Below are positions 51,127 to 58,213 of a DNA stretch of 58,213 nucleotides, piece by piece. How positions within the stretch are numbered: position 1 is the first letter of the stretch; each line of letters begins with the position of its first letter. The notes below the pieces were generated by a model. That model was given only the letters and a program-made list of their open reading frames with translations. It searched no databases and was not told the DNA's origin. The translations under genes and the position numbers were made by a program. The stretch covers positions 1 to 58,213 of the forward strand of contig JAZDJP010000133.1 in the NCBI GenBank assembly GCA_043803805.1, in the 5' to 3' direction. This DNA comes from JAZDJP01 sp043803805 (GTDB taxonomy: Bacteria; Planctomycetota; JAZDJP01).

Positions 51127-51489
51127 CTATTCCACTTTCAATTTCATCGCCTTCATTCCCTCGCCGCCGAGTTTGTCCTGCACCCGGCAGGCGATTGATA
51201 CTACCGTTCCGAACTGGATGTCCCCAAAGGCACACTTGTCATCATGCCGACTTCTCCGTCGGACTTTGCCAGGCATGCCGCCTTCCCAGATGTCGGTGAA
51301 GGACCGGACTTCGTTCTTGTCACCGAAAAAGCGTCGCTCGTGGTCATAGCCCAGCGGTTCTTCGGCGACCGGCACATGTCCGAACCGCGCCGGAATTTTG
51401 AAGAACGCCTTCTGTTCCGGCAGGGAAATCGTTTGTGGGTGGCTCGGCGAACCGTTTTTACTTTCCTGAATATCCGTCTTTTCGCTCAT
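51127..51489 (-). CDS. Small soluble protein of unknown function, first gene of the ATPase/DUF4276 module
   Basis: 120 residues from the ATG at 51489. It has no signal peptide or TM. A low-complexity start (KTDIQESKNGSPSHPQ) precedes a compact part with RRFFGDKNEVRSFTDIWEGG, GKVRRRSRHDDKCAFGDIQF and VVSIACRVQDKLGGEGMKAM. I do not recognise a family. Its end is tightly spaced to the ATPase start, so it is a likely third component, for instance a trigger or inhibitor. A 13-bp hairpin lies 31 bases upstream of its start. Confidence 0.5.
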   Translation of the reverse strand: MSEKTDIQESKNGSPSHPQTISLPEQKAFFKIPARFGHVPVAEEPLGYDHERRFFGDKNEVRSFTDIWEGGMPGKVRRRSRHDDKCAFGDIQFGTVVSIACRVQDKLGGEGMKAMKLKVE

Positions 51490-51519
51490 GCCCGTCGCCT
51501 CTTTCGTTTCAATCCATTG

Positions 51520-51552
51520 GATGAACCGGTCGCATTTTTCGACCGGTTCATC
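51520..51552. repeat. Perfect 13-bp inverted repeat with 7-base loop
   Basis: Arms GATGAACCGGTCG (51520-51532) and CGACCGGTTCATC (51540-51552) flank CATTTTT. It lies between rmuC and the small gene of the defence-like module. No T tract follows in either orientation, so it is not a classical terminator; RNA control or a leftover of mobile DNA are both possible. Confidence 0.75.
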
Positions 51553-51566
51553 CTGTGAACCACGAA

Positions 51567-52757
51567 TCACCCTTCCTCCAGCCGCTTCGGCTCCTCCGCC
51601 ACCGGTAAAACCTTCCCGGTATCGGCGCCCTCAAGGGCATCCAACCGGTCGCCGAGGCGGACGAGCCGCTTCTCCCCCTCCTCGAAGCATTTCCGGGCGT
51701 TCTCGAGGTGGACCCCGATCTTCCGGAAATCCTCCCCGAATTTCCCGAACTCCCCCTGGAGCCGCCGGAGACCGTCCTGGATGGCCTGCGCCTCCTTCTC
51801 AACATGCATCCCCTTGAGTCCCAGCAGAATGGTGCGGAGGTAGGCGTAGAAATTATTCGGCGACACAGGGATGACACGCTTGTCGAGGGCGAACTGACCC
51901 AGACTCCGATCCCCCTCCGCCATCTCGTCCTTGACGATGATCTCGTAATAGACGTTCTCGGCCGGGATGTACATGAGCGCGAAGTCGAACGTCCCCTCGT
52001 CCGGGAGGATGTATTTTTCCGAGATGTCCTGGATGTGCTTTTTCACGTCCCGGGCGAAATCCTTCCGGAAGCGCCCCCGCTCCTCGTCGTTTGACGCCTT
52101 GAGGAACCTCTCGAAATTCTCCAGGGGGAATTTGGCGTCCACCGGGACGAGGCGATCCCCCAGGCGGATGGCCGCGTCCACCTTCTGACGATTCTTGAAC
52201 GTGTGTTGCAGGGTGTAGTGTTCCGCCGGAATCGTCTGGGCGAGGAGATCGCCGAGCATGAGCTCCCCGAGCCCGCCGCGGGCCTTGGGGGCGCGGAGGA
52301 TCTCCTGCAGGCCGGCGATGTCCTTGCCGACCTCGAAGATCCTCTGGTTGGCCTCCTCCATCTTCCCCAGGCGCGACTGGACCTCCCCCACCACCTTCGC
52401 CGCGTTGTCCAGGCGCGAGCCGACGCTGTCGCCGGATTTCTGGATGGCAGCGAAGTTCTCCTGGAGACGTTTGGCCACCTCGCCGATCATACGGCCGAGC
52501 TGGTCGTTCACCCCGGAGGAGACCCCGCGCATGGCCTCGGCGAGTTTCTGTTCGGAGAGCGCGAGTTGCTGATTGACAAGCGAGGTCTGGCTCGAGATCC
52601 CTTCCTGCATCTGGGCGCGGAGGGCCTCGACATCCCGGCGGAGGAGCGCCGCCTCCTCGGCGCCGCCGGCGGATTTCCGGCGGAGAAGCGCCACGGCCAC
52701 CCCGGCGCCCGCGGCGCCGAGGGCCGCACCTCCGATGAGCCAGGCCATGTCGGACAT
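51567..52757 (-). CDS. rmuC: RmuC-family DNA recombination protein
   Basis: 396 residues: an N-terminal TM (MAWLIGGAALGAAGAGVAVA), a long coiled coil (about 35-145; LRRDVEALRAQMQEGI, LSEQKLAEAMRGVSSG), then the RmuC nuclease-like domain with RGGLGELMLGDLLAQTIP, PVDAKFPLENFERFLKA and FALMYIPAENVYYEIIV. The protein is thought to limit recombination between inverted repeats. The start lies in a moderate context; MAWL at 52748 is an alternative. It is the native neighbour of the AT-rich defence-like module, with a hairpin between them. Confidence 0.93.
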   Translation of the reverse strand: MSDMAWLIGGAALGAAGAGVAVALLRRKSAGGAEEAALLRRDVEALRAQMQEGISSQTSLVNQQLALSEQKLAEAMRGVSSGVNDQLGRMIGEVAKRLQENFAAIQKSGDSVGSRLDNAAKVVGEVQSRLGKMEEANQRIFEVGKDIAGLQEILRAPKARGGLGELMLGDLLAQTIPAEHYTLQHTFKNRQKVDAAIRLGDRLVPVDAKFPLENFERFLKASNDEERGRFRKDFARDVKKHIQDISEKYILPDEGTFDFALMYIPAENVYYEIIVKDEMAEGDRSLGQFALDKRVIPVSPNNFYAYLRTILLGLKGMHVEKEAQAIQDGLRRLQGEFGKFGEDFRKIGVHLENARKCFEEGEKRLVRLGDRLDALEGADTGKVLPVAEEPKRLEEG

Positions 52758-52803
52758 GAGGCTACTATAGCAGGGGGCCGAGGGATTTCAAAGGATGCAT
52801 GAT

Positions 52804-52916
52804 CGTGGGTCGCGAATAGCGAATCGTTGTTCGCAGAGAAGAAACCGGGTTTCTGCGAGACACGAGCGACGGCCTGCGAGTCCGGTGGAGTCGGCGAGTC
52901 AGAGAGTCTGGGAGTT
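52804..52916. repeat. Heptad plus octad array with an AGAAACC hairpin
   Basis: Heptads CGTGGGT, CGCGAAT, AGCGAAT, CGTTGTT at 52804-52831. A hairpin AGAAACC/GGTTTCT follows at about 52842-52856, then octad-like units with core GAGTC to 52916 (TGCGAGTC, a 10-base unit, GGCGAGTC, AGAGAGTC, TGGGAGTT). The order is heptad then octad, the reverse of the 18925 copy. Confidence 0.7.
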
Positions 52917-52921
52917 GATGA

Positions 52922-53530
52922 TCAGGCCACCGTCCCGGTCCTCAACCACCCGTGCAACGCCCAAATTTCATCCTGCAATCCGGCAGGAGAAATCCGCAAC
53001 ATATAAAACGTGTTGACGTCGTATCTGACGCGCACATCCATCTCATTTCCCCACCGCTTATGGAATTCGACACGGATATCCTGAAGGAAATTTTTCTCGC
53101 GGCAGGGAACGATATGCCCAAGCAAATACGAACAGAACCGGCTCCCCCGGTGAAACGATAATCCGTCTCCATCATTTCGAATTCGCGCACCGTGTTTTTC
53201 AAAAAACGCGACAACGCGAGCTCGGAAATCCTGTCCCTCATCCGGCATGGACAGGACGTATTCATCCTCAAATCCTTTTATGGCAACACCTTGAAAAATA
53301 CGCGCCTGGACGCCGGGCATTGACCGGTTTATCAACGATTTGGGGGCGACCCGAAGCCATAACCAGTGCGAGAACACGAGGAACCATCGGGGAATCGCCA
53401 AAATCAGCGCTGAACCGGCGATCAACAACAATGGCAGTAGAACTTGGAACACGGCGGGAACCACCGGCGCGATCACGCCCAACGGAAACTCCCCCCTATC
53501 AACACCTTGAAACAACCCGAATAAATTCAT
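52922..53530 (-). CDS. Membrane protein of unknown function, AT-rich
   Basis: 202 residues from the ATG at 53530, which has a GGAGGGG SD. One or two TM segments (VIAPVVPAVFQVLLPLLLIA, ALILAIPRWFLVFSHWLWLR) are followed by a soluble domain with FRARVVAFFEKHGARIRNDG and LHGWLRTGTVA at the end. No family recognised. Base composition is lower in GC than rmuC, the third such orphan membrane gene next to array-type repeats in this window. Confidence 0.5.
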   Translation of the reverse strand: MNLFGLFQGVDRGEFPLGVIAPVVPAVFQVLLPLLLIAGSALILAIPRWFLVFSHWLWLRVAPKSLINRSMPGVQARIFQGVAIKGFEDEYVLSMPDEGQDFRARVVAFFEKHGARIRNDGDGLSFHRGSRFCSYLLGHIVPCREKNFLQDIRVEFHKRWGNEMDVRVRYDVNTFYMLRISPAGLQDEIWALHGWLRTGTVA

Positions 53531-53725
53531 CACCCCCTCCACAATAGCATACTTGTCACAATGTCACCAAACAACAATACCATGCTCCCGATTTGCCGGC
53601 AAGCGAAAAAACTAACTTTTCAGCTTGAGGAAGTCGGCCTCCTCGGGAAGCTGGTCAAGATCGAGATCGCGTGGTCGGCACCGGGCAGGAGAGGCGAGCC
53701 CGCGCAATCACCGGCTTGATTCACC
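53531..53725. other. Gene-poor gap with a possible ORF remnant
   Basis: About 195 bases without a convincing gene. On the minus strand a short open stretch ends DQLPEEADFLKLKS then stop at about 53613, a pattern like the C terminus of a small antitoxin or DUF2281-type protein, but no proper start exists and the frame is under 40 codons. I read it as a decayed fragment. Confidence 0.4.
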
Positions 53726-55138
53726 CTACGGACCGATCTCCAGGAGTTCCACCCGGGTGGGCGGCAGGCTGACCCGGAGGCGCAGATTCCCGCCGGCGTG
53801 GACGGGCTCCTCGCCCGCCGCGTAGAGTTCTCCGCGCCGGCAGGCCGCAACGTTCCCGGCGTCGCGCAGGTCGCCGCCCAGCCGGTAGCGGCGCAGCCGG
53901 CGCGCGCCGTCGGGAAGGCCGACGAGATCCAGATCGAGGTCCATCGTGCGCATCTCGTCGTGATGGTAGTTCCAAAGGAGCACCCGGCAGACGTCCTCCG
54001 CGCGGGAGGCCAGCGCGCCCACCGCCTCGGAAGGCCGCTCGGCGGCAAGGCGCTGGCCCTCCATGGCGTAGAGCATCCGGAAGGCAACGTAGGGGGCCAG
54101 GCACTCCCCGGCAGGAGCCATCATGTGAAGGCCTCGGCGGCTGGAGTTCCACACCTCGCCCATCCGCTCCAGCGGCTCGGCGCGGAACCAGCCCCGCCAC
54201 TTCTCGGGGTGCAGATCCATGTCCATGGCGTGGTAGTAGAAGGAGCGGTCCAGGCCGGCGTCGATGAACCGGGCCACGACGTCGACCAGGAAGGCGCTGC
54301 GCAGGTATTCGCCCGGATCCATGTTGGTCACCGGGGTGATGTTCCACTCCCCCAGCACCGTCTCGGCGGAGGCGAAGGGCTCCCCCAGGCCGGCCAGGAC
54401 CTTCCGGGTCCGCCCGACCGTCCCGGCCATGAGCGCGGCGTCCTGGTTGTAAACGTGCCAGGAGAAGAAATCGAAAGGCAGGCCGTCCGCGCGGACCCGC
54501 GCCGCCAGCTCCGCGGGTAGCGGGCTCTCGAAGGGAAGCTCGGCCATGGCCGGCCCGCCCACCAGGGCCGACGGATCGCCGCGCTTGACCGCCCGGGCGG
54601 TGCGCGCGTAGTACTCGGCGTATTCGCCGGGCGTGAACAGCGACGGGACGCCGCCGCCCTCGCCCAGGTCGGGCTCGTTACCCACCTCGTACCACCTCAC
54701 CCGGTAGCTGCCGTGCGCGGCGAAGTGCCGGCTGAGCGCGGCGATGAAGTCCTCCCACCGACCCCAGTCGGAGGGCAGCGGCCGGCGGGGATCCATCACC
54801 GGATAGAGGGCCGGGGGCTTCATGCACAACGAGACCATGACATCCGCGCCGGTGCGCCCCACCGACTCCAGCATCCGGTCAACGGACTCGAAGCGGTATT
54901 GTCCCGGACCGGCCATCATTCCGAAGAACTCCTGGAGGAAGACGCGGATGGCCGGGAACCCCAGCGCCCGAAGCCGCTCGACCACCGGCGCGCTGAAGGG
55001 CGCGTCGTCCACTCCACCCTGGCCCAGCGCGTGGTTCCGCACACGCAGATCGCCGGCCGGCGAGCCGCAATCGATGCCGAGCCGTAGCGGCGAGCGTCCG
55101 GCGCCCGGACGGCGGGCAGGCTTCGATCTTTCCCCCAT
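53726..55138 (-). CDS. GH39-like glycosidase
   Basis: 470 residues of a clan-A (alpha/beta)8 glycosidase. The acid/base block is RWYEVGNEPDLGEGG (Glu155) and the nucleophile block is VLGEWNITPVTN (Glu264), about 110 residues apart as in GH39 and relatives. An N-terminal GIDCGSPAGDLRVRNHALGQ resembles beta-xylosidase or iduronidase starts, and the C terminus is a beta domain (GGNLRLRVSLPPTRVELLEI). No signal peptide. AGGAGGAAACC precedes the ATG at 55138. Codons are very GC-rich. Substrate is unknown. It is divergent from the adjacent symporter, which may import its substrate or product. Confidence 0.8.
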   Translation of the reverse strand: MGERSKPARRPGAGRSPLRLGIDCGSPAGDLRVRNHALGQGGVDDAPFSAPVVERLRALGFPAIRVFLQEFFGMMAGPGQYRFESVDRMLESVGRTGADVMVSLCMKPPALYPVMDPRRPLPSDWGRWEDFIAALSRHFAAHGSYRVRWYEVGNEPDLGEGGGVPSLFTPGEYAEYYARTARAVKRGDPSALVGGPAMAELPFESPLPAELAARVRADGLPFDFFSWHVYNQDAALMAGTVGRTRKVLAGLGEPFASAETVLGEWNITPVTNMDPGEYLRSAFLVDVVARFIDAGLDRSFYYHAMDMDLHPEKWRGWFRAEPLERMGEVWNSSRRGLHMMAPAGECLAPYVAFRMLYAMEGQRLAAERPSEAVGALASRAEDVCRVLLWNYHHDEMRTMDLDLDLVGLPDGARRLRRYRLGGDLRDAGNVAACRRGELYAAGEEPVHAGGNLRLRVSLPPTRVELLEIGP

Positions 55139-55223
55139 GGTTTCCTCCTGGGCATATTGTAACCACCGCACCCTCCTTGCAAGACGGTTTTCACGAGATC
55201 CGCGATCAAGACATGTGATACAA

Positions 55224-55239
55224 TCATGACATCATGACC
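55224..55239. repeat. Two TCATGACN octads at the symporter start
   Basis: TCATGACA and TCATGACC, the second containing the symporter ATG (55234). They are two units of the CATGAC octad family seen at 42429-42460. Confidence 0.6.
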
Positions 55240-56967
55240 GCCGTTGATTGGATGTGCCTCGCCGGTTATCTCGCGATCCTGATCGCCATCGGGACGCTCC
55301 AGAAGAAAAAGGCGGCGGGCGGCGTGGAGGATTACTTCGTCTCCGGCCGGCGCCTCCCCTGGTATCTCGCCGGGACCTCCATGATCGCGGCGTCGTTCGC
55401 CTCGGACACGCCGCTTCTGGTGAGCGGCCTGGTGCGTTCCCGGGGGATCTGGGGAAACTGGCAGTGGTGGGGATTCGCCACGAGCACCCTGCTCGCCGTG
55501 TTCTTCTTCGCGCGCCTGTGGCGGCGGACGGGCGTCGTCACGGACGTGGAACTGACGGAACTCCGGTACTCGGGGAAGAGCGCGGCGACACTCCGCGGCT
55601 TCAAGGCGGTGTACTGGGGAGTGTTGTTCAATTGTTTCGCCACCGGGGCCTGGTCCCTCGTCGGGATGACCAAGGTGCTGGGGGCGATGACGGGAATCGA
55701 CAGCCGCACGGCCATCCTCCTTTCCGCCGTCCTCGGCGGGGCCTACGCCATCGTTTCGGGACTCTGGGGCATCGTGGCGACGGACGCGTTTCAGTTCGTC
55801 ATGGCCGTCGGCGGGGCCGTCACGGTTGCGATCCTAGCCGTCCACGCCGCCGGCGGGATGGGCGCCGTTCTCGCCGCATCGGCCATGCCCCCGTCGCGCC
55901 TGGACATCCTGCCCACCGGGGACAGCGGGGCGCTGGCCTACTGCCTCCCGTTTCTGCTGATCCAATGGTGGGCCTGGAAGAATACCGACGGGAGCGGCGT
56001 CCTCATCCAGCGCATGAACGCCTGCAAGAACGAATCGGAGGCCGTGAAGGCGACGCTCTGGTACAGCATCGGCCATTACGCCCTTCGGACCTGGCCGTGG
56101 ATCATCGCGGGGCTCGCGACGCTTGTATTGGTGCCCAACAGCGCGCTCCCCATCGTGAACGGGATGCCGGACCCCGAGGCGGCCTACCCCATCCTTCTCA
56201 GGACCGTGGTCCCGGCCGGGCTCCGGGGACTTATCCTCGCGTGGTTCTTCGCGGAATTCATGTCGGCGATGGCGCAGGCGATGAATTGGGGCGGCTCGGT
56301 CCTCGTGACGGACTTGTACAAACGTTTCATCCGACCGGCATCCCTCCCCGCGCACGACCTCCGGGTGGCGCGCCTGGCGACACTCGTCATCATGGCGGGC
56401 GCCATCCTCACGGCCTTCCTCTCCCCCAGCATCACGAAATCGTTCGATTTCGTCCTCAAGGCCACTTCCGCCATCGGGGTGGTGTATATTCTCCGGTGGG
56501 TCTGGTGGCGGGTGAACGCCTGGAGCGAGATGAGCGCGCTCGTCATGGGACCGCTCATGACATTCTGGCTCACCGGGAAAATCCTCCCGGCGCTCGGATA
56601 CGCGACCGACAACCCCGTGGCCGGCATCCTCGTCACCGTGGGCGGTGGGATTTTCGTGGTGCTCATCGTCACGTTCCTCACCTCCCCGGATGATGAAACA
56701 CGATTGATGGAATTTTACCGGCGCGTCCGCCCGCCGGGCCCGGGGTGGCGGCGGATCGCGCGTTTGTGTCCCGAAACGAAAAGCGACCTGCCCCTGGGCC
56801 GCATTTTCGCGTTATGGATCGCCGGCACCGCGATGGTGTATTCCCTGATGGGCGGGGTGGGGATGACGCTTCTCGGGCGACCGGGAGGATGGCCGCTTCT
56901 GGCCGCGGGGACAATGCTCCTGCTGTTGATCCTGCGGCATCTCCGGAACGCAGATTCTCACCCCTGA
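55234..56967 (+). CDS. Sodium/solute symporter, SSS family
   Basis: 577 residues, about 13-14 TM segments. Family signals are DYFVSGRRLPWYLAGTSMIA and ASFASDTPLLVSGLV near the N terminus, LFNCFATGAWSLVGMTKVLG in the middle and AWFFAEFMSAMAQAMNWGGS with Na-site serines. SSS carriers import sugars, amino acids or nucleosides with Na+. Being divergent from a GH39-like glycosidase (about 95 bases between starts), it most likely imports a sugar released by that or another hydrolase. There is no clear SD; the ATG lies in an octad repeat. Its last ten bases overlap the convergent downstream gene. Confidence 0.88.
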   Translation: MTAVDWMCLAGYLAILIAIGTLQKKKAAGGVEDYFVSGRRLPWYLAGTSMIAASFASDTPLLVSGLVRSRGIWGNWQWWGFATSTLLAVFFFARLWRRTGVVTDVELTELRYSGKSAATLRGFKAVYWGVLFNCFATGAWSLVGMTKVLGAMTGIDSRTAILLSAVLGGAYAIVSGLWGIVATDAFQFVMAVGGAVTVAILAVHAAGGMGAVLAASAMPPSRLDILPTGDSGALAYCLPFLLIQWWAWKNTDGSGVLIQRMNACKNESEAVKATLWYSIGHYALRTWPWIIAGLATLVLVPNSALPIVNGMPDPEAAYPILLRTVVPAGLRGLILAWFFAEFMSAMAQAMNWGGSVLVTDLYKRFIRPASLPAHDLRVARLATLVIMAGAILTAFLSPSITKSFDFVLKATSAIGVVYILRWVWWRVNAWSEMSALVMGPLMTFWLTGKILPALGYATDNPVAGILVTVGGGIFVVLIVTFLTSPDDETRLMEFYRRVRPPGPGWRRIARLCPETKSDLPLGRIFALWIAGTAMVYSLMGGVGMTLLGRPGGWPLLAAGTMLLLLILRHLRNADSHP

Positions 56968-57983
56968 CGAGCGGACCCAACCGGCGGATTCCCCGCCGGG
57001 TTCGCGTCCTCCATCCGATTCCGCAGATAGACATACGCGAACGTGAAGTACAACGCGGCGACAAGGCCTTCCCAAAGGGGGAGCAAGGCAACCAAAATCT
57101 GACTGGTTACATATCCCAAATCCCATTCAATCTCTCCAAAAACATAGGGTATTAGTTGAACCAATTTCGATAACGCCCCCAGGAATCCCACCCCAACGAC
57201 AAGGATAGCAACGAACAATACCCCATGCAATGTCTCCGAATGAACACGGCTTGATTCCATACTACGGCATAACAATAGAATTCCCGCTAACGCAATGACG
57301 CCAATTATCAAACCAAAAACACCTCCATAACCAACCTCATCGCACCCCGGATTTAGCCCGCATATTTTTTCATTTCTCCCGTACAACAAAAAGATCACAC
57401 AGATAACCGTCAGCACCCATAAAACTCCCAAAACAACACGACGAATCCACGGTTTATCCTGACCGACCGAATTTTCGGAAACGCTCCCGATCGCGAAATA
57501 ACATCGGGTGAGCCATGCATGTAACAATGCCATCGATAAAGAAACAACACCTCCTTCAAACAACGTGGTTATGCCCAACAAGATACCATAGCCGGCTTCA
57601 CCACTCGTAACACCACAACGTGGACGAAGCCCCGCCGCAAGAAATATTCCGCCGGTCACAACGCCTAATGCGCTCACAAGAATCGCCGTTACCGCACACC
57701 ATGCCAACCATCGGAGACGCCTCGCACTTTTTCCCACCGATTCATACCCGTTCTTAATCACCTGCCTTATCCCCAACCACCCGCCCCAACAAAAAAGAAG
57801 AACCAGAATCAAGCCGAATTCGTCCCCAGACCGAAAAACGTCAAACAAGGTGTATTGCGACCAACCATCCGGGCGAGACCTGTCCATTTCCCAACACATG
57901 CGTTCCGCCATCCACCACCAACACAACACTCCGGCTACAAGAAGAAGGATAACCACCCGCAACGATTTCCATCGGTCTTTCAT
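56958..57983 (-). CDS. Multi-TM membrane protein with internal duplication, AT-rich
   Basis: 341 residues from the ATG at 57983 (GTG at 57989 possible), about eight TM segments. The central part is duplicated: AAGLRPRCGVTSGEAGYGIL corresponds to KICGLNPGCDEVGYGGVFGL, each with Cys, a Glu-x-Gly-Tyr-Gly block and a following long hydrophobic helix. The N terminus is basic (KDRWKSLRVV) and the C terminus soluble. No family recognised. It is clearly more AT-rich than the convergent symporter and lies next to a heptad array, like the orphan membrane genes at 44503 and 52922. Confidence 0.55.
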   Translation of the reverse strand: MKDRWKSLRVVILLLVAGVLCWWWMAERMCWEMDRSRPDGWSQYTLFDVFRSGDEFGLILVLLFCWGGWLGIRQVIKNGYESVGKSARRLRWLAWCAVTAILVSALGVVTGGIFLAAGLRPRCGVTSGEAGYGILLGITTLFEGGVVSLSMALLHAWLTRCYFAIGSVSENSVGQDKPWIRRVVLGVLWVLTVICVIFLLYGRNEKICGLNPGCDEVGYGGVFGLIIGVIALAGILLLCRSMESSRVHSETLHGVLFVAILVVGVGFLGALSKLVQLIPYVFGEIEWDLGYVTSQILVALLPLWEGLVAALYFTFAYVYLRNRMEDANPAGNPPVGSARQG

Positions 57984-58050
57984 TGCCACATGACCTCGAT
58001 TGCCCTGTTCTATTCAACGCCCGAAACAACCGCCGGGTTCATAAAATCCC

Positions 58051-58075
58051 GTCATTTCATCATTCATCATTCATT
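58051..58075. repeat. Short CATCATT heptad array
   Basis: GTCATTT, CATCATT, CATCATT then CATTGCT. It overlaps the stop codon of the truncated transposase-like ORF, so it supplies that ORF's last codons. The unit resembles the CATTCAT array at 44928-44962. Confidence 0.7.
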
Positions 58076-58213
58076 GCTCCGTTGAAAAGCTGGAAGAGTG
58101 ACAAAGCGAGGAGCATCAGGTTGTGAAGTAGGACGCGCAGGAGAACTTCGGCCGCTTGTCCGACCCATGATGTGGCGCGGAGTTCGGAATCGAGACGACG
58201 CTTATGGCGGCTA
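58060..58213 (-). CDS. Transposase, C-terminal fragment
   Basis: 51 codons, open at the right edge. The end reads RLDSELRATSWVGQAAEVLL then LLHNLMLLALSLFQLFNGAM, the pattern of the last helix of IS4/DDE_Tnp_1-type transposases (a basic stretch, a Glu and HNLMLL). The final codons MNDE run into a heptad array, so the original stop may have been replaced. It may be the edge of an insertion sequence lying mostly outside the window. Other family calls cannot be excluded on so short a piece. Confidence 0.55.
   Translation of the reverse strand, partial: SRHKRRLDSELRATSWVGQAAEVLLRVLLHNLMLLALSLFQLFNGAMNDE

Noticed and set aside
51520..51552. Rho-independent terminator of rmuC
   Set aside because: The stem is strong but no T tract follows in either direction.
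53613..53700. Small antitoxin-like gene ending DFLKLKS
   Set aside because: Under 40 codons, no start codon with SD and no partner; listed only as a possible remnant.

Overview
The window reads as one piece of a GC-rich, Gram-negative bacterial chromosome. An outer membrane is implied by a TonB-dependent receptor, many Sec signal peptides, a hopanoid-type epimerase and a lysophospholipid salvage enzyme. A rhamnose/rhamnoside operon, several glycosidase- and esterase-like secreted proteins, Gfo/Idh and DegT enzymes, URO-D-like proteins, an ECF sigma factor and a sugar-type symporter suggest a heterotroph living on plant or algal polysaccharide, of the PVC / Omnitrophota / Hydrogenedentota / Sumerlaeota kind. 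That placement is inference; no rRNA or other marker settles it. Genes are tightly packed, with many ATGA overlaps and strong Shine-Dalgarno (SD) sequences. No gene-free stretch exceeds 300 bases, and I saw no rRNA, tRNA or CRISPR array.

Layout. 1-263: start of a secreted protein (minus). 324-8373 (plus): 2H phosphoesterase, L-rhamnose isomerase, rhamnulokinase, GH78 alpha-L-rhamnosidase and a large unassigned glycosidase-like protein, an apparent rhamnoside operon. 18507-8360 (minus): a six-gene operon led by its own LacI regulator with an operator/promoter at 18537-18565, then DegT aminotransferase, two tandem paralogous secreted GH123/DUF4091-like proteins, a URO-D-like protein and a SASA esterase. 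18654-21605 (plus): DUF350 protein, then an 871-residue protein with a signal peptide, three tandem Hint (intein/hedgehog-type) domains, a TM segment and two Tim44-like domains. 21769-23815: ECF sigma factor and a membrane-anchored HEAT-type partner. 23888-25852: HpnA-type epimerase and a CruF-like membrane protein.

25913-29307: TetR regulator and a large secreted protein. 29358-37416: six overlapping genes (acyltransferase-aminotransferase fusion, M28 peptidase, MFS-PlsC-acyl-ACP synthetase fusion, second acyltransferase of the same type, alpha/beta hydrolase, PA2779-like), a candidate acyl-lipid or N-acyl pathway. 38016-44937 (minus): orphan nuoD, a metal-efflux permease coupled to a toxin-antitoxin pair, a small repeat protein and a TonB receptor. 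44962-49196: oxidoreductase, Nramp-Usp fusion and UbiA prenyltransferase. 49294-51489: a more AT-rich three-gene module (DUF4276, AAA ATPase, small protein) that looks like a defence island next to rmuC. 53726-56967: GH39-like glycosidase divergent from a sodium/solute symporter. The right edge cuts a transposase remnant.

Across the window the intergenic gaps hold short degenerate tandem arrays with 7-base or 8-base periods, often one of each side by side. They are too regular to be noise and are reported individually. The strongest candidates for something undescribed are the triple-Hint Tim44 protein, the 29-37 kb acyl cluster, the three-gene defence-like module and the heptad/octad arrays.
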